Positions 35,671 through 54,400 are shown, counted from the stretch's first letter. The stretch: 64,000 nt of DNA from Tethya wilhelma (GCA_964030475.1 CAXIPT010000002.1:18870189-18934188), one strand, 5' to 3'. Numbers and translations are program-made. Notes: generated from the sequence alone by a model not told the origin.

Positions 35671-37728
35671 TACATTATACTATACACACAGTTGTACAGT
35701 ATAATAATTATTGTTGTTATGTAATGCTTTGTAAGGGACTGATAGCTGGGCTAACCTCACTGGTAATTGTGTGTCACCACTCTGAGGTCTGTGGGATTCG
35801 AATGTGGGTCCCTATCTTAACACAAGCTAGTTTGTTTTAGTCCAATACTGTTGCACAAGTAGTTTTGGTTTGCTAAGCTAACACAGTCTCAATGCTCCCA
35901 TGGAGGAGTTTGTTTGGTATTGTATTAGCAAGGGTCATGTTCGTGCCCTAGCCCTAGCTACACTACCGCCATTATGTGAGGATGTGTATTGTGTGTGTGT
36001 TTAGTGTCACCTTAATTTCATTGTTTCAAAGTAGGAGGAGAACACTACACTACATTGAGTGTTTGTGTATCTATCATGCAGCAAATGGAGATGTGTAGAC
36101 TTTGGCATTGCATGTATACTTCTGTGGACACATTGGGAATGCTATTTTACCTTAGTCTCTGTTAGTTATACCTCATACAGTCATGTATTATCTGGCTCTC
36201 CATGAATTTGGCGGATTCTGGAGAAACTTGTGCAAGTGTGCACCCCACCCCAATTTGTCCTAGTAAAAATCAGCTGTTTAAAGTGCCAAACTTGGCCTAA
36301 TTGAATTTTGAAACAACTGACAATTAGAGCAATTTAAGCAGCTGCATGTCAAGTGGGCTGTCCTAAGTGTCTAATTCTGCTTCCTTTTGATTTATTACTA
36401 ACTGCTCAAATTTTATTTGTTCTTCAAATACGGTCAGAACAAATCTTGATGTATCCATGGCACTGATAAATCAGTCACAGAAGCAGGCCTGTTGGCAGCA
36501 TACTATCACACCTGTCCTACACCGTGTTTACACATGCAGACTCCCCCACACAGCTCACTCTATGTGTACTTCCTGGTGGTCATCCCCTTTGCACACCTAG
36601 CTGAGCTCTCTAGGTTGCCTTCTCTCTGATATGGCTACTGTGGTGCCTTACTGACATATGATATCCAGTAATTCAATTATCTGGCCCATTCTCTTGCAAC
36701 ACTACTTGAAAACCACTTCAAGAACAAACCTTTATTGAATTAGCACCCCAATCCAATTGTAGTCAACCACTAGTTGCAGAGCTAGGTTTCCCTCCATACA
36801 TGTACATACAGGTCAGTGTCTCTTTGTTGTAATCTGACACTGAATAGCTTGCACAAGTTGCACTTGTCCTTTGAAAAGCAGTTGTTGTTGTAATAGTGAC
36901 CAATTTGCATCAATTTGTCAGCATGCAGTTCAGCTCTATGCCAAAAGTTGTCAAATTTGTACAGACTGGAATTGTAATGAGTGTCTAATTGTTTTCCGTG
37001 CGTAGAATAATTATTTTTCATTGTTCCAAGGATTTTTTTTTGCTATAAAAATAATCCAAACCAAAAGGAGAGGACACTGCCCAAAGACTACATTGACAGA
37101 AACCACATGTACACCCTAATGTGTTTAGTGAAAGAACATGTAGAATAAATACACTATAATAACATCAACATATCAATGTTCTCTTCAAAAAAAANACTCT
37201 TGAAAAAAGAAAGCCACTTAAAAGAAAAAGAAAAAAAAGAAAAAAAAAAGAAAGAAAACACCGAAACTATACTTTGAACATGTTTAAGAGTTTGCCTACT
37301 ATATGATTGATACTTCACACATAATAAAGAACAACCAAGAACCAGTACAAGACTTGTAAACATTGTACATACAAGTATTTAGCAGTGAACATGTATCGGA
37401 AAGAGCTGAAATTGAGGTCATGTGTGCATGCAACAACAGTGTGTACACATACAATCGTACAGATATCAGTGATATAATAACTTGGAATGGGCTGTGGTTG
37501 TTGAATTGATGAAATTGATACCTTAAGTTCACATGTACTAGAGTGTTAGATTCACACAACAACAACAATAACAAAAACACACACAGAAAAAAAGAGAAAT
37601 ATGGAAAACTGAACAACGTGATGACATTAAGTTTATAGAGTACTTATGATTGTGTGTTAAAAGGGTTAACTGTTATTATTATGTATGATAAAAGTAATGT
37701 ACTATACATACTCTATCGAACATAGCTC

Positions 37729-42663
<4,935 letters not shown>

Positions 42664-45369
42664 AGTGGTCTTTTTGAGCTAGTGTCTCGGGTCTGTTTTT
42701 ACTCCGTGAGTCTGTAAATGATGGTGACTTAGACCGTTTTAATAAACTCTACTTCAGTTAATTATTAATGGCCTGTTCGTTGCTCTTGCTCATCAGCGAG
42801 TTTTGTGTCTCCAGTCACTCACAGATCGCAGTTTAATACTTTTCCACATGCGTGTACTGGAATACAGTTCGTGGTTGAAAAATCAGTTCAAAATGGGCGG
42901 GGTCTTTTTGCGTATCTACGTACTGCGATCGATCGATGGGATACGTGATATAAGTGTGTGCGGAAGTTAATGCTTAAAACCACAGTTATGTTGTACTGTA
43001 CCGTTTCTTTGAGCGGAGATGGTGGCTTGTACGTACATTTTACAGAACTAGCATTCTGCAGGCTTCGACAAATTATTTTCACTGTGAAACACTAATTGTT
43101 TTCAATAGTTCTGAATGACTGAATTGCTTGTGTAAACTTATGAACAAAAGTAAAAGTAGTTGTTGTACAGCGTAGCAGGTTATTTAACCTATTGCAAATA
43201 ATGATGTCAACTTTTAGTTGTTTACGAGATGTAGTGCTAACAATATGTTTGCAAAGGTGTCAGGAAGTTAAGAAAATTATTGTTATGTAAAATGTTGGAT
43301 TTCAAACGCTATGTGCCGCCAACTTGACTCTATCTGTGTTAAAATTTGGAGTAAAAACTTCAGCGATGGCATGTTTTGTGCTCAAGTTACAGTATTATAT
43401 CGTTTGGCTAGCAAATTGCTGTCATTCTTCCAATAAATTTGGTCATACCAACTAAAAGGCCTATATTTTCCTTAGCAATCATAATTCTCCTGCATGTCTG
43501 CTACATGCACTCTGGCTCAATCTAGCTCCTTAGTGATCAGTCTGCCTCGACAACTAGAGAATTTCTTGGAATCTATGTTATATTATGCTATTATTCTTTT
43601 TCTGTGCCCGTACGTCCTAGTTGGACTTGCATGCATGATTCTCTGAATTCTACCTTGGGGTTAAATTAAGGTGGAGTGGATGAAAATTAGCCTCCACACC
43701 GAATAAGGAATGAGAATGGTGTTGCAAATTTATATTATGTACAAGGAACGGGCATGAATCCAGTAGCCTCACTGTGTTTCACACAGTGGACTGAATTGGT
43801 GTATAGATGGAGTAATTATGGCCAATTATGAGTGTATTCACTTCGAGAATGAGTTTGCATGGAATGAATGTGAGGCCTTGAGTGTTTGATGTTCCTTTCA
43901 GAGGGCTCAAGTGGTACAAAGTGAAAGCAATGCATATAATTAGGCATTGTTGTCTCCATTATAGTACTGTTGTTCACTTAACACACACTTGACAACACAG
44001 CCATCTTCATAGCACGGAGACAATCAGTCATATTATTGTAGCAGTGTCTTACCACTACTTCACAACATCATACATGGCCATTGCTGCATGCAAGGTATTT
44101 TGTCCTACGTGTACCATGCATCCACTTTGGGAACATATATGCACACAACCTATACCAAATTATGCAACTGATATCTCACATCCAGTGTGCCTCTGTGCCT
44201 CTGTATACAAGTGGAACACGTTTGTATAGCGGTGAAAAGAATCACTTGAGAGGCCTACCCACTGTTGCTTTGATGAGGTCAACCACTCATGTAGTGTTTC
44301 ACTAACAAAGACAATGGACTCCCGTGGTAAGTGATCTTGGTTTGCTTCAAAAGACACTGTTTTGTATACTCTTGTTCAGAATTGCCCATTCAGTGATTGA
44401 TCTAGCAGCAGACATGCAGGCACACATGCACATGTATGCACATGCAAGCATGCATGGATGCAGAGACTGCATAATAATATATATGATACAAAGTCTTTTG
44501 TGCATGCATATACGTATGCTTTCAAGCATTGATGCAAACATATGTGATCAGATGTGTGATGAAGTACATGTACTAGTACTCCAATGAACGAGGAGTAGAG
44601 ATGAATGTTTTGAAAAGTGACCATTAACGCTACGTGGGGGTGAAAAGGGACGAACTTGTATGCATGCATGCATTTTTAATTGCTCTGTCGTAACCAAGAA
44701 GGCACTGATTGTTGCATGTGGTTCATTTCTGTTTGATTCCTCTGTATCGAATGTCATGCACACTTATGGTATGCAAGGATGACACATATTATAGACACTA
44801 AGAGATCAAGTTTCTTTGCTTGGGCTGGAAAAAAAACTGATACAGTGGATAATACGTTCATTAAATGATGGTTAAGAGCTCGTTAGAGAAGTAACAATAA
44901 AAAAAAGTAGACAAGGATATGGAAAATCCGTTCTAATGTTGATCATAAAAATTATTCTGATAATATTGTGGCATTGTCTTATGCTTGAATGCATGCATGC
45001 ACATACTCGAACAGTTTTCTTTCACATTGCATGAGTACAATTATTATCTTCTGAGAACTGCAACTTTGGCTGGAAAACCTTTAAATTTGTTGATGATTTA
45101 ATGTCTTTGAAGTAGCAGAGGAAACCAGAACTATAATTAATGAGGCAATTAATTTATTATCTCAGGTTCCTGATGATGATACACATCAATTGTTAACCTT
45201 TTTCATGAATGAATCAGTATACAGATTGCAATGATGATTACTTGGCATGTAGTACGATCAGAGGAAGTCATAAATGTGTGTTGAGTTTTCATTCAAACAT
45301 GCATGATTCAATGAAACAATATTATATAGAGACTTTGGCTTGATCTCATAATAATTATGATATACATGT

Positions 45370-45411
<42 letters not shown>

Positions 45412-45950
45412 CAAACGCTAATGCAAATGTACTAGATACAGTAACAGGAAGCCCACCAGTTCCTGTTTAATGATTGAGTGTAATTGTTGCTCTAATTGCC
45501 AATGAAAGATTCACATTTTTGTTTATGTCTTGTACATTACTTGTCACAGTATCTGTTTCTTGCTTGCTGAACTACACATCACCACAGAAGCCGCAACAAA
45601 GTAAAACGTTTGGTAAACAACAGTTATGAACTGTTTAACAAGCCTCAGAGAGAGGCTAATTCAGTGAAAGAAAATCCTTAAGACAAACAGTATCTTGTTT
45701 CTTCCTAATGGATGAACCCTGGACAATGCACACATGCACAATGCCATGCATTCTCTTTTGTGCCCAATTATTGACTTTGTTGATTATGAATCTCTATCAC
45801 TGAGTCAGTACGTAATCCTAACTTTCCTACCCCCCCCCTCCCCTTTTATTCTGCAGTAAATATCACTATGAAGTCCACCAAATGAAAAGAATGATCAGAA
45901 GCATCCAATATCTTATGATCACATAAATATATTGATTCACTGCATGGGGT
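42664..45950. other. Msx upstream region
   Basis: Non-coding DNA between the Msx start codon and the duplicated NUP107 5' segment. Contains a (CA)n tract at 45373-45410 and several TGCATGCA palindromes (around 43628, 44503, 44659 and 44990). No supported gene. Likely location of Msx 5' regulatory DNA. Confidence 0.45.
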
Positions 45951-46879
45951 AGCTACCTGTATAGGATGGCGTGGTATCACTAAATTAGATTGGTGTTGGT
46001 TGCCATACCAATTTGTTTCTTGTGTGTTTTGTTTTCTCTATTAGGATAAATCGTGTAAAACGTAATAAATGAATCTGACCACTTGGTGTTTACTGTTTCA
46101 GTGGGCGACAAAAGTGTGGCCAATGTTTTATGCAAACTAAACATGCAATAGGATGCACAAGTGGTTTTTTTGTTTGTCGCTGAAAACCTTTTGTTTACTG
46201 AGATGAAAAGATGCCCAGTCTAGTCTGATGTCATTGCTTTGTTCCTGCCAACTGGTGGAGTGACTTCAGGTGAATGATTTGTGATTATTTTCGTAAAAAA
46301 CATGCCTTTGTTGGCAGTGGGCAGGCAGAGGTTGATTGGCGTAGGATGAATGATTTTATGATGCATTCTTGTGGTTTGTTGACTGTAATGACTATAAGTG
46401 GATACATGTGCTGCCTTTATAATATAGACATCACTGTGCTATATGTCTTATACCAAATCCATTTAATGGCAATTAGATGTTTTAAAAAATTGGGCAATTC
46501 TTTGCCAGTAGTATCAAAAATATACTGCCTGCTTTATGGAGTTGTATTGTATAACTGTCGATCCTTACCTTATCTATTGCACGTGTATGGAAAAGGGTCG
46601 TCCATGCATCAATCAGCTTGCTGCGCTGGGTAGTGTCCTTTATATTGGCGCGGCCTTGCAGCCTGGTTAAGAAGTTATAATGGCAGACCAAGAAGGAAGT
46701 AGGGAGCATTCGGCTGCTGGGAGAGGACTCTTTGACTTCACATTCAGTGAAGATGCCGTGGACAAACCATCAAGCGTGAGTCATCGTGTGGTGCGCTTTA
46801 ATTAGAACTAGGCACAATTTCTTCACTATTCTTTAGCTTCCGTCATCATCATCAAAACCTGATCAATCTGGAAAGAAGA
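45951..46879 (+). repeat. Tandem duplication, copy A: upstream DNA plus NUP107 exon 1 and most of exon 2
   Basis: Nearly identical to 46881-47830. It contains an ATG at 46680, exon 1 (46680-46775) and exon 2 from 46837, and stops inside exon 2 at the N at 46880, before the donor. Substitutions include Arg for Lys at residue 8 of the predicted protein, and the 5' flank differs by a small insertion. Copy A alone cannot make a protein. An uncollapsed second allele is as likely as a real duplication. Confidence 0.85.
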
Positions 46880-46880
46880 N

Positions 46881-47830
46881 AGCTACCTGCATAAGATGGT
46901 GTGGTATCACTAAATTAGATTGGTGTTGGTTGCCATACCAATTTGTTTCCGCTGTGTTTTGTTTTCTCTATTAGGATAAATCGTGTAAAAGGTAATAAAT
47001 GAATCTGACCACTTGGTGTTTACTGTTTCAGTGGGCGACAAAAGTGTGGCCAATGTTTTATGCAAACTAAACATGCAATAGGATGCACAGGCGGTTTTTT
47101 TGTTTGTTGTCGAAAACCTTTTGTTTACTGAGATGAAAAGATGCCCAGTCTAGTCTGATGTCATTGCTTTGTTCCTGCCAACTGGTGGAGTGACTTCAGG
47201 TGAATGATTTGTGATTATTTTTGTAAAAAACATGCCTTTGTTGGCAGTGGGCAGGCAGAGGTTGATTGGCGTAGGATGAATGATTTTATGATGCATTCTT
47301 GTGGTTTGTTGACTGTAATGACTATAAGTGGATACATGTGCTGCCTTTATATAATATAGACATCACTGTGCTATATGTCTTATACCAAATCCATTTAATG
47401 GTAATTAGATGTTTAAAAAAAATTGGGCAATTCTTTGCCAGTAGTATCAAAACTGTACTGCCTGCTGTATGGAGTTTGTATTGTATAACTGTCGATCCTT
47501 ACCTTATCTATTGCACGTGTATGGAAAAGGGTCGTCCATGCACCAATCAGCTCGCGATCGCTATAGCGCTAAAGCACTACGCAGTGTCCTTTATATCGGC
47601 GCGGCCTAGCAGCTTGGTTAAGAAATTGTAATGGCAGACCAAGAAGGAAGTAAGGAGCATTCGGCTGCTGGGAGAGGACTCTTTGACTTCACATTCAGTG
47701 AAGATGCCGTGGACAAACCATCAAGCGTGAGTCATCGTGTGGTGCGCTTTAATTAGAACTAGACACAATCTCTTCCCTATTCTTTAGCTTCCGTCATCTT
47801 CATCAAAACCTGATCAATCTGGAAAGAAGA
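46881..47830 (+). repeat. Tandem duplication, copy B, joined to the intact NUP107 gene
   Basis: Starts at the same sequence as copy A (agctacctg) directly after the N and runs through the promoter, exon 1 and into exon 2 of NUP107. It has an extra segment near 47554-47580 (cgcgatcgctatagcgc) not present in copy A. Confidence 0.85.
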
Positions 47831-49594
47831 AAAGGTAACAAAGTGCACGAACTATGACTGATAATTGACCTCACCATGTTTATTGTCCTGTTCTTCCCCC
47901 TCCCCTCTCTAGCTGGTTCCCTAATCGAGAATTATTTCAGGGGCAAGACGAACCCAGCCCTGCTGTAGTGAGGACAAGACAGGGCTCACATGCTCTACAG
48001 AGGAGGAGTGGGGTCCACGGAGCAGACGCAGTTGGGACAGCAGACAGGATACAGAAACGTGTGTCGAGGATAGTTGATTATTGTGGACTCACTTTGTGTG
48101 TTTTCACTGAGTATCTAAAATACAGTATAATATATTATGCCAAGTTGAGGTGTGTTAATATTGCACTCTCTTTGTGCACGCATAGACATCAAGACTCTTG
48201 ATGATGTCATCTCAAGAGAAAGTCCCCGAACCACTCACTCCCCTTCCTTCACGCCAGGTGGACTTCAATTCAGGGTGAGTTGGGTAATTAAATGCAGAAT
48301 GGATGCTGCTCTTCACAAAAGGCTGTTTTATCTATCTCTCTTTATTCCTAGAGTCATAACGTGTCCGGTGTTGGAACTCCCCCTGCCTTTGCTCTCTCCA
48401 TGAGACAGTTTGAAACACCAAAGGTAGATAATTATTGCAATGTGCCGTTTGGGTAACCCACTAACTAGCAATACCACCTCAAGCGACCATATTGCCAATT
48501 TTTTTTACTGCCTCTCGACGGTATCTAGTGTTTTCTGTCTCTCTGAAGTCACCAAGATAAATCTCCAATATTTCTGTATTAATCTTAGAGTATGATATGA
48601 AATCCTTCATGCAGGCGTCCCTGACCATCATGGATGAGAGTGGAGCAACACAGGAGTTTCTCGTCGATACTCCATCACGTGCCCGGGATGTTACCTTTAT
48701 GGTGAGTTAGCTAGTGAAGATGGTGGTTTGAGTATACAAGCATGATTTGAGCTAATTGGTTTTGTTAATTACAGGAGACTGCTCCTGATGTGTCGAGTAG
48801 AACTGCTCCCGCTGACCGGCGGACAGGGTTGGACACCACTCTCTTTGGGGAATCTCATGTGATGAAGACAGACACTAATACAGCCTTGCTTGAGGACCCT
48901 GCTGAACGAGGTACTTTCTTCCTTTCTCTCCGCCCTTCACAAGACATTGTGTGTATCTGTGTGTCTCTATTTATATGGTTCCGTACATAATGCCATTATT
49001 AGTTTTTTTTTTTCCCTATATACTTAAGGGAAAATTTAGTGACACTAGGCACTAGATTTTTCCTATATATTATAGGGGATTTTCAGTGACATGCACTAAA
49101 ATTTTTCCTATAGTGTGATAGGGAAAATCTAGTGATGTGCACTAAATTTTCCCTATAGTATTTGGGGAGCATTATAATCAGTCATCCATCAGTCGGCCAT
49201 CTTGAATTTTCCCCATACAAAATTCCCTATAGCAAAGTTCATTTCCGGGTGCATTTTTCACTTCCGGGTGTCCTTGAAAATTGGGGGTCTTACCGCAGAC
49301 TGTATAATATATAGGAAAAATCTAGTGCCTAGTGTCACTAAATTTTCCCTTAAGTATATAGGAAAAAAAAACTAATAATGACATTTTATCCATACCCTAT
49401 TTATATAATACAGTGAGTCGTGATCTCACCAGAGAGTTTCATACTTGTTTCTCCTCTCATCCTAATGCTGCTGACATACTGGAGCTAGCTCTGTCATTGG
49501 AAAAAGTAAGATTAAATGGTCACCCACTCTGAATGTAGTCTCTCCACAAAGCTACTATGAATGTTCTTTAGTGTCCCCACATGGCTTCCATGAT

Positions 49595-49646
<52 letters not shown>

Positions 49647-51355
49647 NNNNNNNNNNNNNNNNNNNNNNNNNNNNNNNNNNNNNNNNNNNNNNNNNNCTCT
49701 CTCTCTCTCTCACACACTCACTCTCTCTCTCTCACTCACTCTCTAGTCCTGCGAAGAAGAAATTGAACTGATGAAGACAGTAGAGGAGCAGACCAAGTAT
49801 GTTGGAGACACTAACTCACTCTATGTGTGCAACCCAAGTACAGTGTGATTATAGTAAATGGAGACTAAAGAATTTGATATTTCTTTTCAGTGGTGGTGTG
49901 GTGAGGTGTGGAATGAGGAAACTTGCTGGAGTTTTTAAATCTTTTCCTTGTTTTGCTTAGCAACCACCCCAATTTTTTCACAGCCTTCTTGCACCTGTCA
50001 CAGTTTGTCATGGTTTTTGTTATGTTTGTTCCACACTAGGAGCACCAAGGGCACCAAGCTTCCCCAGCTTCTCTTGGAGTTGAACTTGGAGCGGTGTACT
50101 TGGCAGCTGCTCCACGTGCTCTACACTGACAGGATTGAGACAGAAGCCCTCAGGAGAGAAGAAGATGATGACGATGATGAGGAGATGGTTACTGATCTAC
50201 TTGTGAGTGTGCAGCCTGTGAGAATGTGTACATGTGTGTGTATGGGTTTGTACAAAATTACTCTATTATATATATAGGTAGGATTTAGTGTGGGGGGTAC
50301 GCTATTTCCCTCCTATATAGATACTTGTGTGTGTACAGACTCAAGAGTGGTGCTATTTTTCCATGTATGATTGTGATAACTAGTTGGAGTGCTCTCATTT
50401 CCAATAGACCACTGGTCGGAGTCCCAAGGAAATTGCCGAGGATTACTTCAAAGACAGTGTGGTGAGACAGGCACAGGTATGATGGTAGGTGTAGTCTACT
50501 GTGACTTTGGTCAAACATATTATTTTTGTCGTTTGTAACCTGGGGGATTGTTCTGGAAATTAGGCTACTTTTTTCAGTCTAGTTGGCGAATTATTCTGCA
50601 AATCGCCAAACAGTTTTATACGCACGCACATATCAACAATGCAGCATGCAGAATTAAATCGGCAAATTTAATATCGCCAATCACGCTAAAATGTGAATTC
50701 GCCAAATTTTAATCATTCACACTCTTATCCAAATTCCTTTTTGTTTTCCTGTTATTGTCATCTCGCTGTAGCTGGTGGTTGATTGGCTGGAGAAGAATGC
50801 CGAGGTGAACCTAGACAGGTATCCCGTCAAGGTGAATTATTTTGCTGAAACTGTCATGTGGGAGAACACCCTCCATTGTCTTAAGACCAATAAGGACACA
50901 GAGAGGCTGGTCACTAAGATGGTGAGTGGAGTGGATACTCAATGATTGTGTTGTTTGGTATTGAATTTTGTGGATAAAAACTTTCACAGATGGATCGTGA
51001 TCCACAAAAGTTAAACCCCGCAAAACTTTCCCGCTACACGGTAATACTCCGTAACGTACATATGTATAGGCATTGCACAGCTCATTTGCAAAAAGTTAAA
51101 ACGCACCATCAACATCAGAAGTTACCGAATAGTTGGAAAGTTTTGCAGTATCTTACTTTCGTGGATGTCTCTTGTCAAAGATTTTTTGCTGTTGTCTTCC
51201 TTATGAAGGATCCTGATGCTCCTACACGGGAGGGTAAGCACCTTGCTGAGCTTGATGAGAAAGATGAACAGTCTCTGGTTAGGCACCTCTTTACTTGTGT
51301 TAGAGCTGGGCAGCTGGCAAAGGTGAGCTTTCATTCTTGTTAGTAACACTGTCAT

Positions 51356-51416
<61 letters not shown>

Positions 51417-54400
51417 NCTGTCTTGATAATGTCTTGAGGCACTCCCTGGAAGGTCACTGGATCGTAGAGGTCACGGTTTCCAGAGGACCACTACCATAAC
51501 GACCACTGAACAATGAGAGGGGGTGAGGGGGTGAGGGGTGAGGGGTGAGGGGTTGAGGGGGGTGAGGNTGAGTTATTTCACTGGTTTTTAAAAAATTGAT
51601 TGTACTACCAAATTACTCACCTGAAATCCTCCAGTAAAACCACCAGCCTCTCGTGTAGACCCTTCATTGAGTCAGGTCTCACTTGAGCATGAAGAGACAC
51701 TCCATCCTCACACACTTTACACTGCACACAACAGAAACAGTACACTATGATAAGGAGAGGGAACAAGTTAAAAGAACCTCCTTCTCACCAGTTCTTCTGT
51801 GTAGAGCTTGAGCTTGGGTATGAGCTGTTTACAACGAGGATTTTGCTCCAAGATACTCTTGAGTGTAGAACACCTAGTGTACACACACACACACACACAC
51901 ACACACAGGAAGGAAGGATACTTGTTAAGCTTACACCATTGACCTGTAACACCACACTTTAATCCTCACCTCAAACTTGCTCACACCTCCGTTGACAGCT
52001 GCATCCAGGGTGCCGTGGAGCTTCATGCTGAGAGGGTTGGTGGACTGTGTGGAATCTGAGCGGATTCTATTGATGACCGTCTTCAACTGTTGCACGTTGT
52101 CTATCACCATCTCAATGCCATTCTCCACAGGGTTCTTCACAGTCTGGGAAGATCGAAGAAGAAACAGTACAAGGAAGCTTGAAACAAGCCTGCAATAAGC
52201 TACCAAAAGCCTAAAAGAAGCAAGTTTTTGAGCTGTCTTTGTAAGTAAAATAGAAAAAAAAATGTGAAAATCCATCGGCATTGGCATTAGCTGTGCAAGG
52301 ATGATGAGAATTAAACTGTAGCGTTTAGATTCAAGCATATTTTCAACCAATACAGTGGCTATTGAGACACATCTACATGTAGTAAGAAGAGGAGGTATCT
52401 GTGTACTTACCACATCAGTGTCAACCACTTCAAACCACCTCAGTATGCCAGGGAACTTGTAGGCAGTGGTATACATGGTACATTCAGTGTGGAGAGTCTG
52501 TGGTAGAAGAGGAACAACCAAATCACTCATTGTTGTGATGGATGCACAAAGATAATGGGTATGAAATGAAAGGAGGAAATTGAAACACAAACACACAATG
52601 CACCTTCACAGGCCCAGGAGCTGTGTGTCCAATGTGGTCAGTCCTGGAGAGCTGCAACTCTAGAAGGATGGAAGCTCCACCATGACCCTAATCGAGGAAA
52701 GAGTAAGCTAGATTGTCAATAATTGTCGCAAGAGTTTTTTTGCTTTGGACAAATTAACACTTGCCTGTTCTCCTCTACCTAGAGCTGGATGAAACACTGG
52801 AGGCAGTGGAGGGAAACTTGAGTCGTGATCTTTGGAAGATCACCTGCTGGGAGCTGACTAAAGATGTGAGGAATGTGTGCCTCTGAATGAGAACACAGCT
52901 ACGTCCAATTCCTTGTTTTACTATAATTGTTTCGGGTTGGTTCTAATTGGAAAATATTTGTCTTAATTTAAGTCATTCTAGGTAGTTAATGACCAGTCTA
53001 TGTAGTGTATGTGGTGTATGCGGTAGTTGGGGTACAGAGTGCAATTGGAGAACAACAAAGTACCTCTTATGATCTTATTTTGAGTCTTTGGAGTAATTAA
53101 TTAATAATAAGTAATTATGGATGGTTCAAAACACAATCTATTATCTTACTTTATGTGAATGTAGCTAATTGGCCATCTGCATGCTTTCCGCTTTGCAAAT
53201 TCTAAGAATTCATGTTGTACCTACTGAGCATTTTATTGTTTTGTTTGGAAGGAATTTTGGGTAGAACAGTTTGTTTTATTCTCTTGTCCATTTCCTCTTC
53301 ATTCATTTGCCTATCTTCCTTCATCCCTCACCCTTCACCACACTCTCCCTTCACTCATCACACCATCTCTCTCCACCTCTCACCACACTCTCCCTTCACC
53401 CATCACACCCTCTCTCTCCACCCCTCACCACACTCTCGTGCAGCCATACTTCAGTGTACACGAAAAGGCCATCTATGCCGCACTCAGTGGAAACATCAAA
53501 CAAGTAAGCAGACACTATTAAAGTACACAAACCCATAGCCACTTTTGAGAGTTTTGTGAAGTGTAAAGCATTCTGTTGACTTGGCCATGACCACAAAGAA
53601 TTGGATAGCGTATGGCGTCCAGGGTAGAAATATTTTTGGTGATTTGCATAGTTTTAGGTCACAAAACATCTATGGTATGATTTTGCCTTTAAAGGGGGTT
53701 TGATGTACATGTAGATGTGTGTTTGTGTGTTTCTTGCTCTTGTAACAGTCAAGTGATTTGTTGTGTGTGTCTAGATACTGCCTGCTTGCAACAGTTGGCT
53801 GGACTATGTGTGGGCCTACTTCAAAGTCATGGTGGATGTGCTCACAGAGAAGGTACACTACCTCTGCTGTGGTGTTTCTTAATCAGTTTCTTGTTTGAAG
53901 TTGTGAGTTTGTCGTTGTTTTTTCTTCCACCAGAGACTGCGCAGCTGTTCCCCAGCCACCGGTCAGGTGCTGGAGACCATGCCTGATGAATACTGGAGTG
54001 CAATGTAAATGATCAAGTCACACTATATGTTTTTACGTATCATAGTCAATTTTTTTTTCATTGAATTAGTCTCCTTCTCTCTTCTTTTTGTTGTTTTTTG
54101 TTTGTTTGCTTGTTTGTTTTTGCATTGAATTTTTTGGTTTTTGATTTTTTGTTTGTTTTTCATTGAATTATTCTGTCCCTCTTTTTTTGTTGTTGTTTCA
54201 GTATCATTCCAGATACCATCATGCAGGAGATAGAGGCTAGTCCTTCTTTGGTAAGTTTGAAAGAAGAGCGTTGTGGTTTCTCTCTAATGAAGGACTAGAC
54301 TGTGATTGTTGAGGGTTGTTATTTAATTCTTAGACAATTCAAAGAGAATACAAGAATCACTTTCATGTGGCCCAGAAACACATCATTCTTGGTGATCTTG

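Larger units (their letters stand above)
28015..37728. other. Long stretch without a convincing gene, 3' of Msx
   Basis: About 9.7 kb, in contrast to roughly one gene per 3-4 kb to the left. It holds microsatellites, an inverted copy of an intronic repeat (28874-29048), Ns at 29049 and 37195, many TGCATGCA palindromes, a group of homeodomain-type sites near 32784-32829 and some weak coding-like frames on the minus strand (33775-34215, 34730-34932, 35413-35670). None of these could be tied to a known family or joined into a gene. Confidence 0.5.
51454..52497 (-). pseudogene. 5'-truncated DOCK1-5-type fragment (end of the DHR-2 domain), antisense inside NUP107 intron 13
   Basis: Five exons on the minus strand with good splice sites: 52497-52411, 52143-51970, 51873-51789, 51721-51621, 51505-51454 (TGA at 51454-51456). 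They encode [66 protein letters not shown] and [11 protein letters not shown], in the order of the C-terminal DHR-2 lobe of DOCK1-5 guanine exchange factors. The rest of a DOCK protein (SH3, DHR-1, most of DHR-2) is absent: the next DNA upstream is NUP107 exon 14. The third exon is 85 nt and breaks frame: VFYTQEYL is in one frame and the following [10 protein letters not shown] in another. An alternative acceptor (69-nt exon from 51857) would rescue the frame at the cost of VFYTQ. The frameshift fits a dead copy; a sequencing error is possible. Confidence 0.75.

Noticed and set aside
46274..46633. 119-codon open frame in duplicated copy A
   Set aside because: The matching region of copy B is shifted out of frame by small indels, so the frame is not maintained; it is upstream non-coding DNA of NUP107.
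49599..49771. Ser/Leu-repeat proteins across the (CT)n tract
   Set aside because: Artefact of translating a microsatellite and an N gap.
52055..52596. Reading the DOCK region as one long intronless minus-strand protein starting upstream of 52497
   Set aside because: Only 52497-52411 and 52143-51970 match the DOCK family; the sequence between them has splice signals and no family similarity. A start at [11 protein letters not shown] joined to the first exon is possible but unsupported.
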